From assembly GCA_004335635.1 (NCBI GenBank), contig QAXH01003610.1:1-31809 (forward strand): a stretch of 31,809 nt of DNA, written 5' to 3'. Under the pieces are notes generated by a model, which did no database searches, had not been told where the DNA came from, and saw only the letters and a program-made list of their open reading frames with translations. Of the stretch, positions 23,520 through 31,809 are shown one piece after another. The stretch comes from Chloromonas sp. AAM2 (lineage: Eukaryota > Chlorophyta > Chlorophyceae > Chlamydomonadales > Chlamydomonadaceae). Within the stretch, counting starts at the first letter, position 1. Every line of letters begins with the position of its first letter. The translations under genes were made by a program, and so were the position numbers.

Positions 23520-25727
23520 CTAATCGCAGTGTAGGATGCACACGGGCACCTTGCAGTGGTGGGTGACGTAGCTTGTCGCGGATCCCATAAAGAACTCCTT
23601 GACCGCACCCTGCATCGCACAGCATGTGAATAAACACACCAGTCATGTGAGTTCGACCGTCGTGTGAGATGTGTGCTACCAGCAAGTTAGATTCGCATGT
23701 GTTCTCGCTTCATCACCACCCCAACATCCTGACAAAAAAAATGAGAATCGCAAGTGCTAAAGCTTTTGCCCGCACTCTCTACGCGAAACGTGCCAGAACT
23801 TGTGAAGTGTGAAACCCAGTATGGCGACTGATGAGCATCGTGGATAGATATCAATATAAGTAGACTGATGCATCATCTTTGAGCAAGGCTTGCTGAAGAA
23901 GAGTTCCTGTTTGCTCTGGCACATGCATGAGCAGCGGCTTGCACGAGCAGTTGCTATATCGCCTGTTGCCTTGCCCTGCCACAGTACCCCAACCTTGTCG
24001 TGCTAAGAGCTCGTACATTTACTTGTTTGAATCAAGGTCAGGTTGTAAATAATACATCGGTTCACCTTGTCGTGCTTGGCCATGACCACGGCACTTGCGT
24101 TGATTTGCTCCGCCCGCTTGCATGTGATGGACCCTGCGCAGCAGCAAGAAACAAATCAGACGTGACGTCAGGGCCGGCAGACACTTCACTTCTGTCTCGC
24201 AGCGAGCAGTCAAGTAAAATTGCATACCTATCAACCTAGCAGGGGCATTGAGCTCATTCCGTTGGATAGGGAATTGATCAGACTGTTTGATCAGACTGAT
24301 TGATCACACTGGAGGGTTTCGACTGTGACCCTGACTTTGACATGAGGCAGGGCATGTGAGAGACGATGAACGTTGAACCATTTTATATATTTTCAGGCCC
24401 CTTCTTGGGTCTAGCGAGGTTTGCGGTCAGGATAGCACCTCGAGGGGCGACCACCAGCATTACTATCCTTGTGTGTCGCAACCCCCTTCACATGTAGGTT
24501 GGATGGGTTGGAATCCCTCCCCTCTTGTGAATACCAATCAACCTGGCACAACAAAACACCGTGCAACCAAAACTCTTTCTGCAGGAAAGCACACACCAGC
24601 TCTGTTCAGCAGGATGGCTTTCCAACCAGATGCCAGGAACGGTAAACACTGCATTTCTGCAGTGAACTCAAGACTCACCAATCGAGTCACTGTCAGTGCT
24701 GAAGCGTACGATCTCTAGCTGGTAGGGAATCTACATCAATGAGAGTGCAGGATATGCCCAGTTACACCAGGAAGACACACATGTTGCTGTACAAACCCCT
24801 GGCATTTGGCACGCTCTGCTCTTGCCTTCCACAAACCAGCTGAGGACTTCTCATGGACTGTCGGTGAACTGCTCATGCAACACTGGCCTGGCAAGATTGC
24901 AGCACACCTTGTCTGCTTCCAACTTGAGTGCAAATGTCTTGGTCAGGTAGTCACGGGCGCGCTCCTCCTGCTCACACAGGCGCGTGAGAAATGCATGGTG
25001 GACTCTTGATGTAGAGAGCATGATGTGTCCGCCTAAAAGTTCATGTTGACAGCTGATGCGCAGTTACTGTAAAAGGAGCATCCGACTGTCAGCGTTGTGC
25101 AGTATTTGCACACAACACGACTGGAGCCACACTGCTGGTTGATGCATTGGTAGCCCAGCAACAACACACGTGCATCAGTGGCCCAGCAACCAATCACGTG
25201 ACGTTGACTTGCCTAACCTGGCCTGCCACCTTGCAGAAGTGAACACCCACCGCAGCCTTTAGTGTAGCAGCATCATCTTCAATGACGTTATCTACTCCAA
25301 GGTCTGAAGACATGACAACGTATTGGCCAGGGGGAATAACGTGGAAGATATGCAGCATATCGCCCTCCCGATACAGGTTTTCCAAGGTCCAGTCGAAGAC
25401 TTTCTTGGCTGCCTGCAGCGTGCGACCATGCATGCAGTAACAATAAGAAAGCATGAGGAAGAGCGACAGGAGCTGGGCTTGATCGGTCAGCACCAGTCAG
25501 AGAAATCCGGGCCAGAGGGTTCGCAAAGGAGCTAGCATAGTGCAATCTGCGTCTGACGTGCGTCTGTTGATCAAGTTCTCGATGTGTTTGGTATGAAAGT
25601 ACCCCTGGCATCCGATGCATCGGAACCGCCCATTCTTCCGACACGAACAATCTCCGACATAACACCCAATTCCCACCGGAGATTCGTCCGCGGCGACAAT
25701 GATGTGCCTCTTGGCAAGACCTTCCAT
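23520..25727 (-). CDS. Universal stress protein (UspA domain)
   Basis: Six short exons in minus-strand order: 25727-25677, 25412-25218, 24967-24908, 24730-24679, 24133-24066, 23609-23520 (TAG). Every join keeps phase and the total is 171 aa, the usual size of a single-domain USP. It opens with beta strand 1 (KRHIIVAADES). Then come AAKKVFDWTLENLYREGD, LHIFHVIPP, helix KTFALKLEADK, strand IPYQLEIVRFSTDSDSIG, CKRAEQINASAVVMAKHD and the C-terminal GAVKEFFMGSATSYV with HHCKVPVCIL. This follows the UspA alpha/beta fold order. USPs are small cytoplasmic stress-response proteins, some binding ATP. The ATP-binding G-x2-G-x9-G-S is here A138-KH-D141-x9-G151-S152, so two glycines are replaced and nucleotide binding is doubtful. 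The alternative exon 2 donor after HFCK would remove four residues. Confidence 0.88.
24273..24312. repeat. Short tandem TTGATCA(G/C)ACTG repeat in a USP intron
   Basis: TTGATCAGACTG occurs twice and TTGATCACACTGG once, almost head to tail, within USP intron 4. Each unit contains the palindrome TGATCA. Confidence 0.75.
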
Positions 25728-26099
25728 GGCGGATGCTGTGCACGGGCCGGGATCTGGAGGGGGTTGTTGTCCTTACGTGGCAGTAGCTGGCAAACAACTA
25801 AAGTAGCTATTGAATGACAGGTTTGATATTGCGGATTATCCAGCTGGTCTGTGTGAGATCAAATAGCCTGTGCCCGTCATGGAGTGAGGCCCAGGTGAGA
25901 ATTTCGGGGCAGTTTTCTGGTTGGCACGTGCAAAGGTTTAATCGCAAACCGGTGAGCTGCGTCTGTCGTTTGTCGCGGACGTGCTGCCGAAGAGCATGTA
26001 CTAGACATCTTTATGGCTGCAATGCTGGCGATTCATCCGCGAATTTATTTTGACAGTCTGACAATGGTTTGAATGGACGCGAATCCTTCAAGCATCAGG
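25728..26099. promoter_or_regulatory. Divergent promoter region between USP and rotatin-like gene
   Basis: 372 bases lie between the proposed start codons of the USP gene (-) and the rotatin-like gene (+). Both promoters are expected here. I see no coding exon and no firm TATA box or other named element. Confidence 0.4.
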
Positions 26100-29000
26100 A
26101 TGGGCGCTGCTACCACGCTGCAGGGTCTGGCAGACAAGCTAGGTACGGCCACATGAGCTCTTCATGTTCATAGTGTTTGCAATCCACTGACTTCTGCCAG
26201 TGGCATGGAGAGAGGGTTGGCCTGTGTACTTGCTTCATGCTGTAGTGCATCCTTTGCTTGAAGTGCGCCGTCGGGCCCTTCAGAGCTTGGAGTTCAAGGT
26301 CAAGCATGGTTTGCTGGCACAGGAGGATTTTGTGCAGGTGTGTGCACGCAACTACAGGCAGTGCAACACAGATACAGCCATGCCGGCAACAGCATCAGCG
26401 GCTTGCAGCTCAGAATCTGAACGCAACAGCACAGTCCAGGACAACACCAGTGCGATGGGACTACGCAGCACACGAGGCAGAAGCAGGTCAAGTCATGCCA
26501 TGCGGTTCTAGCCTTGGGCTGTGAAGACAGAATGCGCAACAGCAGGTATTCTACAGGTGGTGATGGCATGCCCGTATCAACTGTAAAGTGCACACGTGAG
26601 GTAGCCAGAGCTGCAAGGGAGGTTGAACCTGGGCTGCAAAGGCAACTGCATGCTGGGTGCAGCATGTTCAGAGAAACTCAGACGCTAACATATGAAAGTA
26701 ACCAAATTTCGTTGCTTGGGCCAGCCCTGCTCCCAGCAAGCTCGGGTGGCAAACCAACATAAGCAGAGTACAGGCATATCAATGCAAACCCAGCCACAAG
26801 CTGCAGGTGCCACAGCAAACTGGCCTCAAAGCGTGGAATGCTCATCTCTAAAAGCGCATGTACAATTTCCCTATAACCATGCGTGTGCTGCTGCCATGCA
26901 GGAGCCTGGTGTGCTCAGGAATATACTGGGTGAGCCCTGGATTCTGACCCAAACAGTGTGACATGCGAGCTACCCACCTGTTGCACTACCCAGGCTTTGC
27001 GCTGCCCAGGCGGGAAGGTTGGATGCTGTTATGCAGTCGCACGTACCTCTGGCCACACTTTTGACCATGATTGTTGCTGTCCTTGTCCGTGTACTGATGC
27101 TGTGTGGTCATCTGGCCCGAGCACATTTCGGAAGCCGCCAGAGGTTTTTCCCCCCTTCTAACATGTGTGTCAATGCGCGCATTGGCAATATGGGATGTCT
27201 GGATGTCAGCTGGCATGTGCCGCCGCTGCTACCCAGGGGTCGGATGCTTTAGTCGCATGGTCGTACGTATCTCTGGCCTCGGCACACTCCTGAAATGGCC
27301 ATTGTTGTAGTTGTCAGTGCCAATGCGTGCAATGTGCACAAGGGATGTGTCTTGGTGCCAGGATGGCCACTTACTGTGCACCGTGTGCTGCTTACTTGTG
27401 CTGGAATGTATCGCCACGCAGGCCTGCTGAAGCAGCCGGACAATGGAGACCACCTGGACGCCAGCACCCTGCTCCTGCTGCAGCGCATAGCCATCAGCTT
27501 CCCCGTCGCTGCCAGGCAGCTGCTGCAGATGGGCTGTGAGGACACCCTCCGCTCTGTCAGACCTGCCAAGGGCCAGGAGGTGGGCGACAATGTTTTTTAT
27601 AAGCGAGTACGCAATTGGATAATCTCATTGTTGATTGCGAAGCCGATATTAGTTAGCTTCAACTGTTTCTCGTTTTACAACTGTGAGTGTCTCCTCACAC
27701 CTGTATCGTCGGACAAGTCGAGGGGAAGATGGCCCAAGCATCCATTTACAACACCACAATACTCGCAGGTCCAGCAGTTGATAGATGCCACGCTCAGCAC
27801 CCTGGCATCCGCGCCTATTGCACCTGCCGCTGCTGGTACCCGCTTACCCAGCACGCCTGCCCAGCCAACCAACAGCTTTCAGCACAGCGCCTCAGCTGGT
27901 GAGTGAGGGAATGCGTGTATTATTACTATTGTTTACTATTACCATGTTTGTTGGTGTTGTTATCAATATCAGACTTATTATCATGATTATTATCAAGGGG
28001 GGGGGGTCGAGTGTAGAATTCAAAAGATGTTAGAATGGCTTGATGGCAGGTGCGCAATAACCATCAACTTCCACGGCGGTTTCTGATGCTGGCCATAGTT
28101 CCTTGTGGTTGTGCAGGTGTTCAGCGTGTCCCTGTGCTTCCTGGCTAACCAGAACTGTGCTCAGCAATCATAAAGGATGGCCAACAAAGTTGTTACATGG
28201 TTCTTGACCCACCCCTTTCTCCACTCGACCTTCCCCCTTGGGATTATTATCACTTTAGTTATTATCGTTATTGTTTTGACATACCCGCCGGTCTTTTCAC
28301 ATCTGTTTCGTCCAAAAAGTCGAACACAAAGTGGCACATGCTCCAAATGCAACATTATCATACTCGCATAGCGAGGAACTGCTGGTGCTACCTGCAACTC
28401 GCTGTCATCACCTGGATTTGAACCCAGGTATGGTCGGTCTCCGCCACAGCGGAGTGCATGCAAGCGGCGCAGTGGCTCATCTCCATCCCCCTGTAGCAAG
28501 GCCCTTGGAGCTCGAGTTTGCTGGGGCTGCCCATCAGCAGCAGACGCCTGCCACAGCCTATGGTCAAGGACTGTCGCATCACCGGCAGCAGCAGCAGTGG
28601 CATACAGAGGCGGCTCGTGCGTCATATTCTGGAGTAATGGGCAGCGTGGTGGGCTTGCCGGCCCATGCATCACGCCCTGCCACTGCCGCATCAGGTGGGA
28701 GGTGGCCGCAGTGACTTGAGGATTGGACACTAGACATGTTAAACTTGAAGCCGGTGCATCGTCTCTTATGCCATTGACGTTGTACCATTGACAGGATTGT
28801 TGTCTATCCTGGTATTCCACATAAAATTGTCACGTTTGTTCCGTGTGTTGACTTCGTATTTCCTGAATCCTGAATTTACGTTGTTGATCCCATCGGCTTG
28901 ATCTCCTGATTCACGATTCATAATCCTCAAGGCAATACCCTTGTCTTCCTTCAGGCACTGCTAGCGTCCAGCGGGAGCCACCTAGTACCAACTGGGCACC

Positions 29001-31809
29001 AGCTAGCCAGCGCAAGGAGATCTGGTCCAGCACACCAAATTCCCACGCACCGGGCGCTATTCATTCCCTGCGCGGCAGTGTGGCCAACACACCGGGTGGG
29101 CCACAGGCGCAGGGGCGAGCTGCCGGCAGCCGCGCTTCTGCTGCACGTGATGCCTTGGCCCAGCTGCCTGTATCTGCCGGTGACTGGCTGCTGGCGCCTG
29201 TGGTGCTTGCTCCTGGCGATGAGCAGTACTTGTTTGAGCTGGGCGTGCGGCTGCAGCACACACAGGACCCCGTGCATATCGCGCTGCCAGCTCTGCAGGT
29301 AGGACTGGCTCTTTGCGCAGACTGGGTTTTTTTCTCTCGCTAGAGCGGATTGGGGGAAGAAGAAATGAAAAGAGAAACTGGAGGCAGGTAGGCGTACCTA
29401 AGGTGGCCAGGCATGTGGACAGGCTCACACCTGATGTTCCATCTTGATCTCTGGTTTGGGCATTCCGCAAGATTGGCAGCATTCTGTTCAGTTCTATGTG
29501 TACGGTGCGCACGGAACGCTAGTTTATGGGGGTGTGAAAGCGTGTGAGGAGAGTTGCAGGTAGGCCATGTGGCTTTGAGCAAAGTGTTAGGCCTCTGAGG
29601 CTCTGCCAGCGATTATGGTTGCGGTTTTTAAGAACCCAGGTTGTGGCGTGCTATGGCTTGTGCAGGAGCTCTTGTTTGGTGCTGCCGCCGACCTGCCGGC
29701 AGAAGTGCTGGTGGCGCAAACCGGCCTGATGGTGAGGACACAGCATGGGTCTGGCTGCTTGAATTCTGCGGCCTGTTTGGAGACACCTGTGGCTCAGCAG
29801 CTGACCAATTGTCATATCGCTTCATCGGGTTCCAAACACTGTTGCTGCAGCAGTTCCAGCGAAGGTTGGAGCATAGCTTCCCTGACCATCCCTCAGTGAT
29901 GTACGGGCACAGCCTTGTATGTCTGCGTGTACAAGATGAGTCCAGCTGAACAACTCTTGTACGTCTGTTTCCTGTAGCCATCAGGCTGCGGCTGGTGTTA
30001 GCAATCCTGAGCGTGAGCGGCAGCAGCAGGTTCGAGCTAGCTGTAGGCCACAGCGCCTTGGCCAGTGGATGCGCCTCACCAAGCAGTTTGCTCTCCTGTC
30101 GCACACAGGATCAGCTGCTGACCATGGTCGGCCTGAGCACAGACGGCTCGGCAATGCTCCAGGGACCCGCCGCCGCCCTGCTTGCCCGGCTCTTCCGCGG
30201 CTTGAAGCAGTCCATATGCACCGCGACACACCCCCTGCATGCCGCACGGGCTGAGGCTAGTCCAGCCCAAATGGCCAGTCCTGCAACCGCGCCACTGAAA
30301 GTAGGCAGCAAGTACAGCCCAAACAGGCGAGTGATTGGGTGACTGAGTAAGTGATTGCCTGTTTACGCCTGTGTCTGTTTTTACATATCAATTTCAACAC
30401 TAATCACCGATTATTATTGTCATTATTATTAATCATCACCATCCCCATCATCGTCAATCTTACTCTTATTCTTTATTTTTTCTACATTTTTATTCTTTAT
30501 TGTTTTGTTTACTTTTTATTACTTACCGTTTGCAAACTATTATTATTCATCATACTCGCAGGTGGCGGCAAGGAGGCGTAGATGCTGCTGCAGTGGCCTT
30601 ACAGGCTTCCAGTCTAGCTGGCGGAGTCGGAGAGCAGGCCAGCATTGGCGAAGTTCCGTCATACCCTAGTCAGTTGCCGCAGCTGCCACCACACGTACAG
30701 CAGGGCCCACATCTCCAGCGGCACATAGAGCAGCACCGGTTGGTCAATGTGTCGACGTTGGCGTGTGGGGCTGCAGTGAGGCTGCTGCCGCTGCTGGCCA
30801 GTCCCAGTCTGCACCCGCTGGTGCTGCCGCTGGTCCAGGAGCTGCTGCCGCTGCTGCTGCTGGACAGCCAGGGCGCTGCTCCAGCACCGGGTGACGAGGC
30901 GGCTAGGCTGAAGCTGGGCCTGCTGCTGCAGCCGCTGTCGCAGGCACTAACTGCCTGCATGGCTATTGCACGCTCAGAGAGCGCAGCCATTGTTCAGGTA
31001 CGCTGTGGTTTGACCTTCATCCACGTTGTTGTTTTATCTGCCTTCAGCCACAGGTTGCTCAGTATCTGTACTAACACAATTAGCATGCAATGGTGGACAT
31101 AAAGAGCGCAGCCGCATGGGGTTTCTTCAACATGACCAGTTACTCTCTGTTCAGGTATATGCAACCATATCCAACTCAAATGAGCAAAGGAAGAAGCATT
31201 CCTAAAGGCAGGCACACGGGCAGACGGGCAGACTATTCCCTTACATTCTCAAACCCAGACATTCTCAAACCCAGGTGCAAAGTACAGAAAATGGACGTTC
31301 TGCGTGCATTGGTACGTTGTGCATGGCTGATGCCAGGTCAACCCAGGAGTGCACGCTGTGCTCTGCGCCCAGCTTTTGCCAGCAGTCCAGCGCCCGCACC
31401 AGGACCGCCACACAGGCGATCGGATGCACGTGCGCTGCTCTGCCTGTTCTGTCAGGCTGTCGTGCTGGAAACCAAAAACGCACATACAGCCACACTTGAC
31501 CTGCGCCCACTGTCAATCTGATCGTATTTTCAGGGATGCATCAGTCCCCATGAAATAACTACGGCGTGTCCATCCCTCTGGTCTGTGTCCTTGCCATGCG
31601 TTCCAGGCGTACCAGGACGATGGGTCGGAGGCGCAGCCGCCTGTGCTCAACGTACCCGCTGCAAGCCTCATCATTCTGTCAACAAGGTAAAACAAACCGT
31701 GTTGATCGTAATTGGGTTAGTGAAGTGCTCGACAAGGTACATAACAAACTCATTGTGTGTTGAGTTGATGGAGTGTGTGGTAGAGTAAGGTGTTTGCTGA
31801 TATGAACTG
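26100..31809 (+). CDS. Rotatin/Ana3-like centriole assembly protein, 3' incomplete
   Basis: Exons that join in phase: 26100-26142, 26246-26337, 26902-26929, 27422-27579, 27769-27898, 28428-28694, 28955-29298, 29666-29731 (376 residues). Further coding exons: 30109-30311 (donor GTACAG; GTAGGC after 30300 would break phase), 30562-30997 and 31607-31686. Stretches 29732-30108 and 30998-31606 must hold exons I could not fix. The first exons read GLADKL|VHPLLEVRRRALQSLEF, then LAQEDFVQ and LRNILGLL, and later ARQLLQMGCEDTLRSVRP. This matches the N-terminal armadillo-like domain of rotatin (LLxxLxHPxxEVRxRALxSL.., LLRNLLEWFNF.., LVDIGAVEFLSQLRP). DLPAEVLVAQTGLM in exon 8 matches a later conserved rotatin segment (DFPAEVFLQ). 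Rotatin/Ana3 proteins are ~2,000-residue proteins needed to lengthen and stabilise centrioles and basal bodies. Exon 6 is His/Gln/Ala-rich linker. Only the N-terminal third or so is in the window. Confidence 0.8.
26998..27320. repeat. Direct repeat within rotatin intron 3
   Basis: The left copy (about 26998-27080) has GCTGCCCAGG, GGATGCT, ATGCAGTCGCACGTACCTCTGG, CACAC and CATGATTGTTG. The right copy (about 27227-27315) has GCTACCCAGG, GGATGCT, GTCGCATGGTCGTACGTATC, CTCTGGCC, CACAC and GGCCATTGTTG in the same order. They are diverged copies of a ~90-bp unit about 230 bases apart, both inside one intron. Confidence 0.6.
27580..27768 (+). repeat. Rotatin intron 4: introner-like element with inverted ends
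   Basis: The intron is 189 bases. GCGAGTAC (27603-27610) near its 5' end is an inverted match to ATACTCGC (27759-27766), which abuts the 3' splice site as ATACTCGCAG. Its last ~67 bases (27702-27768) align, with one single-base gap, to 28304-28369 in the next intron, including the shared blocks ATCGTC, AAGTCGA and ATACTCGCA. Related intron ends occur in the intron ending at 30561. Confidence 0.55.
28304..28427 (-). repeat. Antisense repeat copy with a Pol III box-B-like sequence
   Basis: 28304-28369 matches the 3' part of rotatin intron 4. Beyond it, on the minus strand, 28411-28427 reads GGGTTCAAATCC within an 8-base-loop hairpin CCTGG/CCAGG and fits the box B consensus GWTCRANNC. No complete tRNA cloverleaf can be folded around it, so it is better seen as part of a tRNA-derived SINE-like repeat inserted antisense. 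The plus-strand form of this box, ending GAACCCAG, supplies the 3' splice site of rotatin intron 5. Confidence 0.45.
30312..30561 (+). repeat. AT-rich rotatin intron with TTATTATC-type repeats and matching inverted ends
   Basis: The intron is rich in TTATTATT, ATCATC and TTCTTTATT, unlike the surrounding GC-rich exons. It has GCGAGT (30327-30332) near the start and ATACTCGC (30552-30559) directly at the acceptor, the same inverted pair as in rotatin intron 4. Similar ATTATTATC stretches occur at 27920-28000 and 28240-28275 in intron 5. A run of ten G lies near 28000. Confidence 0.55.

Noticed and set aside
24411..24460. Possible USP last exon (minus strand, LVVAPRGAILTANLAR)
   Set aside because: It looked like a USP C-terminus, but true phase-matched exons with CKRAEQ… and GAVKEFFMGS lie further downstream at 24133-24066 and 23609-23520.
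25288..25797. 169-codon open frame on the minus strand
   Set aside because: It is an out-of-frame shadow of USP exons 1-2. The USP frame explains the same region with family motifs.
28331..28427. Extending rotatin exon 6 leftward through SEELLVLPATR
   Set aside because: The frame is open, but neither CATAG nor GCGAG as acceptor matches the incoming phase 1. Only the acceptor at 28427 does.
28404..28480. tRNA gene on the minus strand around the box-B-like sequence
   Set aside because: Only a T-arm-like hairpin is present. The T-loop would have eight bases if the stem is perfect, no partner for the acceptor stem is found upstream, and there is no convincing D or anticodon arm.

Overview
The window is nuclear DNA of a green alga (Chlorophyta). 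Every gene is split by GT-AG introns, donors are mostly GTGAG/GTAAG, acceptors are mostly TGCAG, and TGTAA lies downstream of coding ends, as in chlorophyte poly(A) signals. The content agrees: a light-dependent protochlorophyllide reductase, a plant-type DEAD-box RNA helicase, a non-plastid-looking ribosomal protein uS13 and a rotatin-like centriole protein. The last suggests a lineage that builds basal bodies at some life stage. Exons are 28-650 nt, and many are too short to show up as long ORFs. All gene models were built by hand from protein family knowledge, splice signals and phase continuity. No database search was run.

Layout. 204-1140 (+) is the 3' end of a leucine-rich-repeat gene with an acidic tail. 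1141-3286 is repeat-bearing spacer. 3287-10910 (+) is a 14-exon DEAD-box helicase of the plant RH25/RH26 and fungal Mss116 type, with all core motifs and two glycine/arginine-rich regions. 12145-14555 (-) is a 6-exon gene for an acidic, probably plastid-targeted protein that I do not recognise. 14827-15042 (+) is a decayed piece of a Polinton/PLV-type family B DNA polymerase. 15740-15915 is an inverted-repeat element with relatives elsewhere in the window. 16151-16877 (-) is a small putative organellar membrane protein, head-to-head with uS13 (17018-18262, +, 3 exons). 19717-21476 (-) is light-dependent POR (4 exons, 390 aa). 23520-25727 (-) is a universal stress protein (6 exons, 171 aa). 26100 to the right edge (+) is a rotatin/Ana3 homologue, incomplete at its 3' end.

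The neighbours do not form one pathway. Plastid (POR and the acidic protein), organellar translation or RNA (uS13, helicase), stress (USP) and centriole (rotatin) functions simply sit side by side, as expected for a nuclear chromosome. Two gene pairs are divergent and could share promoters: the small membrane protein with uS13 (140 bp apart) and USP with rotatin (372 bp apart).

The least expected signals are the viral-type polymerase fossil, introns in the rotatin gene whose ends look like copies of one mobile element, a uS13 whose normally invariant C-terminal motif has eroded, and a dispersed inverted-repeat family.
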